From: Adiantum capillus-veneris
Taxonomy: Eukaryota > Streptophyta > Polypodiopsida > Polypodiales > Pteridaceae
NCBI GenBank assembly: GCA_014529385.2
Contig: CM043951.1
Location: 107,765,884-107,825,883 of the forward strand
DNA length: 60,000 nucleotides
Direction of reading: 5' to 3'
Shown here: piece after piece, positions 22,914 to 33,790 of the stretch
Numbering within the stretch: the stretch's first letter is position 1
Layout of the letters: each line of letters opens with the position of its first letter
Position numbers and translations under genes: made by a program
The notes under the pieces: generated by a model
Told to the model about the DNA's origin: nothing
Databases searched by the model: none
The model's input: only the letters and a program-made list of their open reading frames with translations

Positions 22914-23789
22914 AGACATCCTACACGTAGGGTGTCTCAAGGGTATTTCTGGGCACAGATCCCAACATTTTTCATCACACACATTTTCTTAAGGACCTTT
23001 ACATGCTAGCCACCAAGTTTCATCACATTTGGACCAAAATTGACCTCATATGCATGAAAAACCACAAATCTAGGGCATAGAGGCAATAATGGGCCATAGA
23101 CCTACCAAATCTAGTCCAAATCACATGAAACTTGCACAACACATTCACAAGCACATAACCAATCCATCTGTGTACTCACCTACAAAATTTGATGAAATAG
23201 ACATCCTACGGGTAGGATGTTTATTTGACATTTTTGGCCTACAGAGGATATTTGACCATTCCATATCCAATAACATCATCTTCAAGAGCTCATATACCAA
23301 ATTTGAAGCCATTCTAATCATTTTTGACCCCCAATACCTTCAAGATACACTTTTGGAGCCCAAAAACACTACACAGGCTCTTACAAGCATCAATTCTTGT
23401 CCAAATCAAAATCCAAGAGCATGGCCATGTTCCATAGGCCAAGGACTACCCACAGAACAAATCCCATGCCATTTTGAAGAAATAGACATCCTACGTGTAG
23501 GATGTCTCCAGCATAATTTAGACCTTCTGTGCAAAGAGTGACATCATGGGAGCCAATACCATGGTGCAATGAGCCCATATATCAATTTTCAACCCATTTG
23601 GACATCACTTGCTACCTGTTATGGATTTTCTACCCAATTTGAGACCTAAAGCCTGAATCGGCCCAAAAAATCCACTTTTTGATGCCCAAATCCATATCCA
23701 AGCACATAGCCATGTTCCATAGGCCAAGGACTACCAGCATGTCAAGTATCACCCAATTCTGATGAAAAGGCATCCTACGCGTAGGATGT
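22914..23789 (+). repeat. Palindrome array in B (four palindromes, period about 285 bp)
   Basis: Palindromes at 22914-22937, 23199-23222, 23484-23507 and 23770-23789, spaced 285, 285 and 286 bp. Units share a GCATGGCCATGTTCCATAGG motif and AAATCACATGAAACTTG-like stretches. The array stands 170 bp upstream of the coiled-coil ORF start, mirroring A. Confidence 0.92.
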
Positions 23790-23956
23790 CTAAATGGAAA
23801 TTTTTGGCCAGAACTGCACTGTGAGCACATGCACAGTTTCACAAGTTCCTTTTAAGCTTTATTTTCAATTTTCAAGTCATTTGGATAGATAAAACTCAGT
23901 TTCTCAGCTAATATGGAAAAAACGCTAACTTCGGACTACTGAGTGCAACAGGATCT

Positions 23957-26900
23957 ATGGCAGCCGCGAAGTCACCGGCCAAGAAGAAAAGAATGACCAT
24001 TAAGGATTACCTAGAAGAAGTGGATCCCTTCGTCATACTAGAAGGAACACTACTGCCCACCAGCACATGGATCCAAGAAGATCTGCTAGAGTCCAACCAC
24101 CTAAAGATCTACCAAGGAGTGTTCAAGGACACGGAAGGGAATGTGATCGAGCTACCAATGCTACCACGGGAACTCAATGAGTTCGTAAGAAGCAAGATGG
24201 CCGAGTACTTGGAGAAGATTGATCTCCACAATTACTTTGAAGCAGTGCCGGCGGGGGTTGACATAAAGAGAGTCTGGGAATTTGTGACAACAATAAAGGA
24301 AGATGGAGTGGCCAGAGTAACCGATCTGCAAGGCAGGCCAGAAACAGAAATAGTCATCACCGAGCAAGTTGTAGCAGATGCACTAGACCTCTCCAACAAG
24401 GGGGATAGTGTAACTAAAAGAAGAGATGATGTCAAAGTGGACACTGAGAAGAAAGGTAACTACACTTTTGAAGATATTGCCAACCCAAAAGTGGCAATCA
24501 TGAGTCAGTTGTACAACCAATACTTCCATATATAAGTACGAAGAGGCCACAAAAGTACAGAATGCCGCAAGGAGCAATTGCCACGACATTCACTTGGGCA
24601 ATGATGAAAAGCACTCCAAGGCTAATCAATTATGCAACATATATACATGACAACCTAGTGAAGATGGGTAACAAGAAGCCCACATATCTTGTGCCAGGAG
24701 AACTAATCACTAAGGTGATTTATGGGGCATTGCATGCAAAAGGAAGATGGCCAGACCCCCCATCACAAAACGACTGGCTGAGGATCAAAGAAGACAAAGA
24801 AGACGAGCCACAAAAAGCACCAAGGGTTGCCACAAGATTGAAAAGATGGCTAGAGCCTGTTCAAGAAGAGCAGCCATAGCAAAAGAAGAGAAAGAAAGAA
24901 TTTGTCCAAGTGCCAAAAAAAGAGACAAAGTCACAAAAAGCGGCAAGACTAGAGCAGCTAATGGAGAGCTTCAGAGCAGAGAGAGCCCTTAAAGAAGATT
25001 TGAGTGAACTCTGGAAGCCGTCTCTAGAAGCAATGTCGGGATCATCCCGAAGAGTGCAAAGGGGCAGATTCGAAGATTACATTAAAAATTTTGAGATTCT
25101 TGATGCCGCATCAGAAAATATTCCACATGTACCTTTTACAGAAGAGGAAATGGAGCAAGTACGACAGAAACTGCTAGACGAGCAGTAGAGCCAAGAGAGA
25201 GAAAGGAAGACAAAGGCAGACCGAGATTTAAAGAAAAAGCCTACATCTCTACCGGCCAGCCCTGAATCCAGCCCACCGCCCTCACCACCTCCTCATAGCC
25301 CTCCACAAGAAGATAAAGAGAAGGAAGACCACCACGAAGGCCAGGAAGAGTCCAAGAAAGAACAAAGCCAGGAGAGGGAAGAGGTTAAACCCAAGAGTGA
25401 GGAGCCAAATCCACATGAAGTGTACAGCACATTTCTGGACCTGCTAGCTGCAGGATACACAAAAGAAGAGGCTGCCACAATCGCATTCGACTTGGCAAGC
25501 ACAGGGCCTAAGGAGAAAATGCAAAGCATCAGGTTAGTAGAACTAAAGGAAATGAGTACAGATACAGTGGACCTACACCGGCCCTCCAACGATTGGGATG
25601 TGGTGATGACGAAGTTAACCGGGTTAAGAGCGCAGTCCATGGCCTCAGAAAGTGAGACGACAACTCTCAAGTCCACTGAAGTAAAGATAAAGCTGGAAGT
25701 AGACTCTTTAAAAAAGACAAGGTCAAAGGCAGAAAGAAAGAGAAGTGGAGCTACAGGCCAATCTGGCAAAGGCTTTGCAAAGATGCTAGGAATTGGAAAA
25801 AGAAAATCAGGCGGCATCCCAAAGGATGCAAGAAGCCGAAGAGAAGTGCAAACAACTCAGCAGATCATTGATAGATGCAGAGAAGGCAGCATCCCAAAGG
25901 ATGCAAGAAGCCGAAGAGAAGTGCAAACAACTCAGCAGATCATTGATAGATGCAGAGAAGGAAAGGGACAACCTGACCCTACAGCTGGCTGAGGAGTCCA
26001 AGGAAGTGGAAGAAATGAGAAACGCCAAAGAAAAGGCGGAGTTAGACCAAGAAGCCAGCGAGGGTGAGGTCCTTGAGCTCAAGGACCAGCTCAAAGTAAA
26101 AGATCAAACCATCAAGAGGCTGCGAGCGTCTCCTGCCAGAGTCAGAGCTACTAGCTCGACTCACATCACTACTGAAAGCCAAATTTATGAAGAACAGATG
26201 AAAGAACTTCAGAAAGAGCTGACTCTAGAGAAGAAGCAACGATTGATGATGGCAGAAGGGTCAGTTGTGATGCAGACATGAATGGAAGAAGAACAAAGAG
26301 CCATGCAAGAGGAATTAGAAAGTATCAAAAGAAAGCTCGAGGAGGCGGAGAAGATAAACGCCGAGCTGAACGACCTCCTCATGGACATGGGAGAAGAAGC
26401 TGAAACAGAAAAACATAAACTTCTAAAACAGATTGAAGAGCTAAGAGGACAGCAAGCCGAAGAGCAAGAAGGCACAGGGCCGGCAGATATTGAGGGCATA
26501 GATTTAGAAAATGTGGCAGATCCTATGGACACACCAATGCAAGAGGAAATCCTAGTAGGATCCTCTCAAGAGCCACAAGATTTGACACAGGAAGAAGAAG
26601 AAAAACTGCATAAAGCAATAAAGGTGGAGATCAGAGAGACGACAAAGGAAGCCTTGGAATGGGAGCAGAGGGTTTTCAAATCCATGACCATCTAGAAGAT
26701 TGACGCCAGCAACCTCAGGCGCGAATGGCTTCAGCCCTCTCTCCCATATCCTTTGCTAAAATATGAAGCTGCCACCATCAATAAGAGGATTAGAGAAGAG
26801 CCGACAGTGCCACTCTACAACGCAGATATCTCCCAGCCAGAAGGGGTCAGGTTAATAGTTGACTCTCAACCAAAATGGAGGAAGGCGTGGCTGAGAAAGT

Positions 26901-27460
26901 ACCCACAGTACCTAATCCATTTGGTAGAGGCACCTAAAAACATCAGAGACAACCTCATCGTTTGTCCTCTACCAAGGATCAGGACGTGGAAGGCCCAGGA
27001 GATATTACAAAGGAGCCAACCCACTTGGTTGAATTATCCTAAGCTGTCGGGCTTGAAGGCAGGTGAGAGAATAAGTGTCCAATACATGGTGAAAACCCTA
27101 ACGGGTGCCATCAAATTGTTCACTGGCTCACCTGACCTTACGTGCATCATGATGAAGAAAATCTGCAAAACTCTTTTAGCAGTATTTGAGACATTCAAGC
27201 TAGGCCAGGTGACAGATAGTATCTTCTTCTTCCAAGATACTTACAGATGTGCCTATGATCTGTCTGGTCATCCTTCCAAGGAGGTGATACATGCGTTGTA
27301 TCAAAGGATAATGTTTCTGCCATCCTATCACCTCCAGGCCTTTGAAGAAGCGTTCTACACTGGCCTCTTCACCATAAACACTGATATTTTCATCCCAACA
27401 ATGATGAATCTACACGCAAGATATGAATCGCTGCTCAAGATGCACTATACCATAAGATGA
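23957..27460 (+). pseudogene. Element B: large coiled-coil accessory ORF (about 1,150 codons, broken)
   Basis: Starts at ATG 23957 (MAAAKSPAKKKRMTIKDYLE), just after TGCAACAG, a possible splice acceptor. Parts: a globular N-terminal domain of about 300 residues including VADALDLSNKGD (distantly like plant transposon-associated domains, unproven); a Lys/Glu-rich linker; a proline-rich stretch near 25255-25310 (PESSPPPSPPPHSPPQ); a conserved block SNDWDVVMTKLTGLRAQS; a long heptad coiled coil (about 25640-26460); an acidic segment; and a conserved C-terminal domain (26753-27460) with FFFQDT. Breaks: TAA 24533, TAG 24877, TAG 25186, frameshift near 25740, TGA 26279, TAG 26693 (Gln codon in A). 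No signal peptide or membrane segment is seen, so it is not an obvious envelope protein. Function unknown. Confidence 0.78.
25813..25962 (+). repeat. 75-bp tandem duplication in the coiled coil of B
   Basis: Two consecutive identical-looking units encode AASQRMQEAEEKCKQLSRSL plus five residues each (25 codons). In-frame, so it lengthens the coiled coil by about 3.5 heptads. Confidence 0.93.
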
Positions 27461-27498
27461 AGAACTAGCTCAACGGTCATGTCGGGAACGACATGAGC

Positions 27499-27512
27499 AA
27501 GGACGGGGGGAG
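27499..27512 (+). other. Polypurine tract of B
   Basis: AAGGACGGGGGGAG directly before the second LTR at 27513. Confidence 0.88.
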
Positions 27513-28445
27513 TGTTAGAAGCTGGACACACCCTACAAAAACTGACTCCTCGATAGATTATCATTTTTTTGTAATTATTCATTTATTGAGAAAACTCGAC
27601 ATTTCACCTTGTAAATATTGGGGCTTACAGAAGTTTCAGATTGTATCCCAGTTTTGATAGTTAGATTGATTAGATGGTTGATTTGAAACTTTAGGGTTTG
27701 AGAATTGTAAGGTATTTATACCACTTTTTGACCTTAATAAAGGACCTTTTGTCATTTCTTTAAAAACAAGTTTTGAAGTCTGTGAGTGAGCGTACTGTGT
27801 ACGAGAGAGAGTGTGAGCTTCATCTTGACGCTACGTGTGCACCGGTGGTTGGAATCGAGTGTGGAGAAGTGCAGCGTGTTGCCCCCGACGAGAGCTACGC
27901 GCCGATACCTACATTGTGTGCTACGGTCCGGTTTTGCAAGCTCCTTCTACAAGCTTCATCTGGTGATTTGGTGATCATACGTTGTTCGATTTTGCATTGC
28001 AGCATATCCACGCATTCACATTGAGTAGAGCTACACATTAGGCACTTTAGATTTCAGAAACGAAGACCTGCAAATTTTGGTCAGACATCCTACGTGATTT
28101 GGCACCGGGTGTTTTGGGTTGGGATTTTGGTTCATAGACCTTAGGGAGAGCGACCTATTGGTGTTAGTAGGGTCTCCTTCAAGTTCTGTGGTGTTTCGAG
28201 ATTGTTTGATGGGTGTTCGGCTCTAGAAAGCGTTGTAGGAAGTTTCCTCTTATGCACTCTTGAAGGCTGTGACTTAGACATTGGGTAGAGACCTCTGTAG
28301 AAATTAGTTAGGAGTCGGTCGAGTGTAGGTTGACACCTTATGCTTGCTTCCACGCGCCTGCGGGTCGAGCTTCGTCCTTAGCTGACATTACATGTTAGGT
28401 GAGTTCTCGTTGTGCTGACGTCCGTCGCGGCGTATCCGTCCAACA
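27513..28445 (+). repeat. Element B second LTR (933 bp)
   Basis: TGTTAGAAGCTGG ... GTCCAACA. It has a polypurine tract upstream and a primer site downstream, so it serves as 3' LTR of the first unit and 5' LTR of the second. A TATA-like GTATTTATA lies at 27712-27720 and the half palindrome AGACATCCTACGTGA at about 28083. Confidence 0.93.
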
Positions 28446-28446
28446 T

Positions 28447-28464
28447 TGGCGCCGCTGCCGGGGA
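28447..28464 (+). other. Primer binding site of the second unit of B
   Basis: TGGCGCCGCTGCCGGGGA, the Athila/Tat-type site, one base after the LTR. Confidence 0.88.
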
Positions 28465-30275
28465 CGAAAACCTTAGGTAGGTGACCGAGACTAGTCCTTG
28501 AGGATAGGGATTTTTGGCTTGCCAAGAGTCTTGTTTTACATTTAGATAGGACCAGAGGGTGGAGGACTCTCTAGGTCTTAGAGAGAGTCTAGGAAGCGTG
28601 TGTTTGGCCTAGATCCTTCGACTTAGGTAGATTTAGGTAGACAAAGATAGTTTTAGGTATTAGTTGAGTTCTTGAGTAGGAGTTGGAGTGGTAGAAGCGG
28701 TGAGAGGAGAGCTTGAGAGTCCGGAGAGGCCGGAAAGAAACCATCACCATTTCATATGATGAGTAGGAGTAGAGTAAGTAGGACATCATGATTCAGGATC
28801 TAGAGCACTTCATGCATGTATACTTGCTTCGTAAATTCATCACAAGTTTGTAAAAGACGCAAAAGTGTGTTTGAAAGCCTAAGTGAAGTCCAAAAGTTAC
28901 TGTGAGTGTTTCTGATAAAGCTACAGAGCATCAGGAGCATTTCTGTCAGGAAAAAATTAAATTTCAAGACAGGAGACATCCTACGCGTAGGATGTCTACA
29001 GGTTAACCTGGTGGGAATTTTGGGATTTTGAGTTGACCAGTGTGTTCAGAAGGTGGGGTTTACCCTATTTTCAACTGGAAAGTGAAAAATTGACCATATC
29101 TTGACAGGATAGGCCAGATAGACTGAAATTGCCAGACATCCTACCCAAATTGTGCCACAGCATTACTTTAAAACCAAAACCATATGATGGCTGTATGAGC
29201 ATGATTTGCATGATATATTGAGTGACTGAGAGGGGTTTCATCTCATTTGGGTGAGAAAATTTGGGTCCAAAGCGGACTTTAGCACTTTTGACTGAAAAAA
29301 GGCAAGAACAGCTAAAATTGGGGACTTTTGAAATCCAAACCAAAATCTAAGCATACAATAGGTTGCTGACATCAAGGGGAAGCTATGGGTCAAGTCTAAG
29401 GTCAAACATGCCAAAAAGATATCCTAGCGAAGACATCCTACGCGTAGGATGTCTTCTCTGTGATTTTACACTCCAAACCTAATTTTGAGCATACCAAAGT
29501 GATCAAAAACTCAAGGGGAGCCTGTGTTTTGACTTTGAAGCCATTCTGATGAAAAATACATCCTACGCGTAGGATGTCTAAAGCAAGAAAATAAGGCCAG
29601 ATACTGACAGTGGACATAACAAGGTGTTGTATAGCTTAGGCAAGCCCCCTAGTCAATTTTGGTCCAAATTGGAGTTGATTAGACTGATCAAGATCAACAA
29701 CAGGCTATCGGAACAAATTTCTGATCCATTGACCAGCTTATAGGTTTCCAAATCAAAAAGTAAAAATAGTTGTGGACTCAGCACAACAAGGGGAATCCAT
29801 AGTGCAAAAATCCAGGCAAAACAAAGCAGGAGACATCCTACGCGTAAGATGTCTATTGAGGCCTACTGTAGAGAAAATTTGATTGGGCTTAAACAGTGAG
29901 ATTCCATTTGGCTTAAGGGTTCTAGAACTTCTTTCAAAAGTGAATTTGGACCTTGTTTGTCCATTTGACGGAGCAAAGACTGAATTCAAACTTTTTCACG
30001 TAAATTGAGCAACATCCGAGGGAAGTACAGATCCTGATTAGCAGACCTAATCCAGAAGATCAACAGTGTATAAAATACAGTAGTGGTTGAGATTAACTCT
30101 CCAGTTATACCAATCATTACTAAGATAACCTCTAGCAGATAAATGCTTTGATTCGATTGCCGAAATTAAACGCTTGTGTACAGGTATATTCAGCAGCAAA
30201 GCAAGAAGTTGTGCGGAGACTGATCCTTTGCCAGGTGAGTGGTTGGATTCGTGGTAAATTGCATTGATAAGTTTG
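28465..30275 (+). other. Leader of the second unit of B, with palindrome array
   Basis: Non-coding. It matches the C leader (38345-40140, reversed). Palindromes lie at 28974-28997, 29429-29456 (a perfect 28-bp palindrome), 29558-29577 and 29831-29854 (one mismatch). A half site (AGACATCCTACCC) is at about 29133. A consensus 5' splice donor, CCAGGTGAGT, lies at 30231-30240, 36 bases before the leader ORF. Confidence 0.82.
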
Positions 30276-30727
30276 ATGAATTTAAGATTAGGAAGATACA
30301 TTTTTAGAGACCAGAAGGTGGCGGGTGACTAAGGTAGCTTAGTGTCCACCGAGGAGAGTGTGACTCGGGCAGGGCTTGATCCTCTAGCATCGATTATTGA
30401 GGAAGGTAGTGATATTGATACTTCGTCAGACAAATCTTTCTTCATGATGGGTAGTCAACAGCCAGGAGGTTTCACCTAGGACGGACCAATGCCAGGAGGA
30501 AGCACCTCCCTAAATCCTTTGAATTATTCCAAGCTCACTGTGATCTTCTTAGAGGGGACAAACTCGAGTAGAGCCCTAGTCTATTCTGACTATCGAGGAC
30601 ACAAGTGCATTTGTATCGAAGAGAGGCCGGCTCTGAGATTGGAGATAATTCGAGTCTATGATGATGGAGATAGATTCCGAGACGAAAAGGGGAACCACTA
30701 TCTGATAGTCAGTAACCCTGAAGATTA
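30276..30727 (+). pseudogene. Leader ORF (ORF1) of the second unit of B, truncated
   Basis: ATG 30276 begins MNLRLGRYIFRDQK (MNLRSGRYIFRDQK in C). It has a stop at 30328 and resumes through MPGGSTSLNPLNYSKLTVIF and the segment ALVYSDYRGHKCICIEERPA to 30727, where the match with C stops abruptly and minus-strand integrase of C begins. Related ORFs start at 38344 (C), 55781 (D) and 58177 (H). In plant Ogre/Athila-type elements an extra ORF before gag is known; what this one does is unknown. Confidence 0.7.
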
Positions 30728-31440
30728 GCCTGGCCCCATCATTGGTCGGAGTGGCATCTCATCTCTCTTTATCGGCACCTTGGTGCGTTGACATGCGTCA
30801 CAACGCTTTACAAAATCTTTAGCATCCATATGCAATGTAGGCCACCATATTCGTGCGGTTAAGATAATTTTTGCCGTCTTATCGCGCCTGAAAAATGGCC
30901 TCCACTTATGCCTCCATGTGCATGTTCTAGAATCAGCAGGTATTCACTTTCACTTGCATAGATTCTAAATGGATTGTCCTTTCCTCGCTTATAGAGTTGG
31001 TTCCCAATTAACTGAAAGTCACGAGCCTCCAGCTCTATAGCCCTTTTCCGTGCTCTTGTTATGTTTCCAGGGAATGTCCTTGTGGTTAAGAAATCAATGA
31101 TATATTGACTCCATGCAAGTGCAATGTTTACCTGAAACAATGTCGCGTGATCCATTGGTCGTTTGGCACTACATATAGTACAATTGTTAACATAAGCATG
31201 TGTGTCCGCGTACATAGTTGGCCAATAAACCCCTAACTGTTTTAGTCTCTGGTGTGTTTTCATTGTTGAACAATGAAATGCACAATCTTGGACGTGTGCT
31301 TCTTCAAGTAACACTCGAATTCCTCCGGATTTATACGTAGTCGTAGAATCTGGTCCGATCCTAGATGATACATCTGTCCTGCAATCAACTGGAAGTTTTT
31401 CGTTTGTCGAATTGTTCATTGTTTGGATCTGTCTTCCGTG
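30728..31440 (-). pseudogene. Element C: integrase N-terminal part, two HHCC zinc modules (truncated)
   Basis: The first module reads EEAHVQDCAFHCSTMKTHQR, then LGVYWPTMYADTHAYVNNC and CTICSAKRP. A linker (ITRARKRAIELEARDFQLIG) leads to the second, HAHGGISGGHF ... WWPTLHMDAKDFVKRC. The frame shifts near 30880. The sequence stops at 30728, equivalent to B position 19022, before the catalytic core. The junction with the plus-strand leader ORF of B shares only about three bases. Confidence 0.8.
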
Positions 31441-32950
31441 TTATCAAACCTATCTCCAAAGGAAAGAATACTAACAATTTCTTGAGACCATTTGGGTATC
31501 ATTTCAATATTGAAAAGATAAGCATCTGGTATGTCATCATCTACTCCTTCAGGAGCTTCCCCGTTGTGTAACAGCCTTGAAAGATGATCCGCTTGTAGAT
31601 GAGTTTTACCCTTTTTGACTACCACTATGAAATCAAACTCTAGCAATATAATAAACCATCATACAATTCTCCACGTGTTGCATGGTTTATTTACCAGATA
31701 CAAAAGAGCTTGATGATTTGTGAAGAACACAAATTCGTTTGCGAGCAAATAATGCCGAAATTTTTTTACAGCATAAATCATTCCTAACCCCTCTCTTTCG
31801 GTGGTTGTGTAGTTCTTTTCCGCACTATTTAACTGTTGGCTTGCATAATAAATCGGAAAATCCATAATTCCATCTCCAGGTTGAGCCAGAATACTCCCGA
31901 TTGTATGCAGATGCATCAATGTGAACATGGAATATCTTTTCCCAATCCGGTGCTTTAAGTACAGATGCTAATACAAGGTTTTCCTTCAACTTTTGAAATG
32001 AAGTTTCACACTCCTCAGTCCAGTTGAAATTGACTAACAAACGATACAGAGGTTGTACGATGACTGCGTACATATATATGAATCTTCGATAATATCCGCA
32101 GTGTCCCATGAAGGATTGCACTTGTTTAGCATTAGTAGGCCTGGGCAGGTCTACTATGACTTTGATTTTGTCTAGGTCAGTGGTTATGTCATTTCTTGAG
32201 ACAATGTGTCCCAAGATGCGGCCTTGCCTAGCCATAAAAATGCACTTTTCCGGGTTAAGACAGATTTGATATGTTCTGCACTTCTCAAATACCTTTTGCA
32301 AATGGTCAATATGTTCCTCTCGTAGAATAGAGTGTACACAAAGATCATCCATGTATATTTCTAAGAATATTCTTAGGTATTCTTTGAACGCATGCGTCAT
32401 TAACCTTTGAAAGGTAGTTGGGGCATTAGTTAAGCCAAACGGCATAACTCGATATGCATATATTCCCCATTCTGTGGCAAAAGCTGTTTTATATTGATCC
32501 TCTATTGCAATTGCCAGTTGGTTATACCCTGAAAACCCATCTAGAAAGGAATAAGCCCATTTCCCGGCCACCCTCTCAAGTACATGTTCTGTGATCGGTA
32601 AGGGATAATTATCCCTTATGGTGGCTGCATTTACCTTTTTGAGGTTTACACACACTCGCAATTTTCCATTCTTCTTGGGAACTACCACAATGGGTGACAC
32701 CCAATCTGTATGTTCGATTTCATAAATGAATTCAGCATCCATCAGCTTATCGATCTCCTCTTTGATTCGTTTAGCAAATGTGTCATTATATGTATAAGGA
32801 CGTTGTTTGCTAGGTTTTGCATCTGATTTCAAAGGAATTGTATGTTGGCATATCGATGGATCAACTCCTTTGAGGTCTTTGTAGGACCATGCAACACATA
32901 TTTATACTTCTTTAGAAGCTGCGTTAGCCGTTCTTCTTCTTTAGGCTCTA
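31441..32950 (-). pseudogene. Element C: reverse transcriptase and RNase H
   Basis: From 32832 the RT frame is open to 31825. It has WVSPIVVVPKKNGKLRVC, KVNAATIRDNYPLPITEHVL, YSFLDGFSGYNQL, YRVMPFGLTNAPTTFQRL and the active site EIYMDDLCVHS (about 32362-32330), then SFMGHCGYYRRFI. This copy is closer to consensus than B. Upstream of 32832 a one-base deletion (GTGTTGCATGG where B has GTGTTTGCATGG) shifts the frame. Around 31910 a second frameshift lies at the start of RNase H, which continues as AQPGDGIMDFPIYYAS ... TEREGLGMIYAVKKFRHY and KGKTHLQADHLSR. Catalytic residues of RT appear intact, but the enzyme could not be made in one piece. Confidence 0.88.
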
Positions 32951-33790
32951 AATCAGTTGCTATATAGACCGGCTGAGGCTTTTCACCGGGTCAGCGAGGT
33001 CTATCCTTTTTGCATTTTCCGGCTCATCATAACATTCTTGGTTTGTTCTTTCCCTGACTGGTGATGTCATTATGATTTTTCTGTCGTGGATGGTGAATTT
33101 CTGATAGTGTGATGGTACATTCATGTTTCCTTTTTCTGTCTCCCCCTTACCGTCACTATCTCCCTCAGTAGTCCATACCTCTCGTAAAGACCGTTTTAGT
33201 TCTTGGTATTTCTGTTTACACTCCAGTTTAGTCCACTCTGGGTCTTTTATTGTTTCTTTTTTTTATATTTGATATTTTTGTGATTTTGTTTCTGTTTTAG
33301 CTTTCCGTACTCATCTTATTTCCTCTAGCGTTCCTCCCCTTCGAACTTTTGAGAATCTTCTTGATATTTGATCTTTTACACAATCCTCTGCTTTTACAAG
33401 CATTAGATAGTGAGTTTTATCTTTTATCCTGGGCATCAGGTTCTCTCTAGCTTTGTTTTCTGCTTGTTTTCTCCTATAGCGTTCCGGGCGTCTAGGGAGC
33501 TGATTGGCAAAATCATAAAACTTGATATTCTCTGTTTTCTCCCCACGCTCACTTGAGTTGTCTGAACACTCATTATCTGCATCGTTATTTACTTCCAGGT
33601 GTTCAGAGGAGTTATAAAACTCTTCTTGTTCTGGTGATTCTACCATCTCATCTCCTTCTGGTATAAGGCTTACCATGTAATAGGGTAGCACATCATAGCC
33701 ATCCTTATCGCAAAATTTTGTTGTTGGACTATCTGTAATGGTACAGACATCCAATGTTGCTAGTATGTGTTCCCATTCCAGAGGTTCCAA
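32951..33790 (-). pseudogene. Element C: pre-RT linker
   Basis: Matches 16003-16800 of B. The frame from 33790 includes DVCTITDSPTTKFCDKDGYD and an acidic stretch (EQEEFYNSSEHLEVN), then a basic region in shifting frames with stops. No enzymatic motif. Confidence 0.65.

Larger units (their letters stand above)
14735..30727 (+). mobile_element. Element B: plus-strand relative with two LTRs and a second partial leader
   Basis: Order: LTR (14803-15685), primer site, short leader, pol without gag or protease, integrase, second protease, spacer, palindrome array, coiled-coil ORF, polypurine tract, LTR (27513-28445), primer site, leader, and the leader ORF to 30727. The left end is a clean LTR terminus joined to integrase of A. 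The right end lies inside a coding sequence and is not an LTR terminus. An LTR-internal-LTR-internal layout is typical of unequal recombination; a later deletion would have removed the rest of the second unit, its LTR, and 0.77 kb of the host integrase. Confidence 0.82.

Noticed and set aside
23957-27460. Host gene for a myosin- or kinesin-like coiled-coil protein
   Set aside because: Flanked by element repeats and the LTR, present in two element copies in opposite orientation at the same relative place, and full of stops. It belongs to the retroelement.
28447-28464. Remnant of a tRNA gene at the primer sites
   Set aside because: Only the 18 bases complementary to a tRNA 3' end are present, directly after an LTR; no cloverleaf surrounds them.
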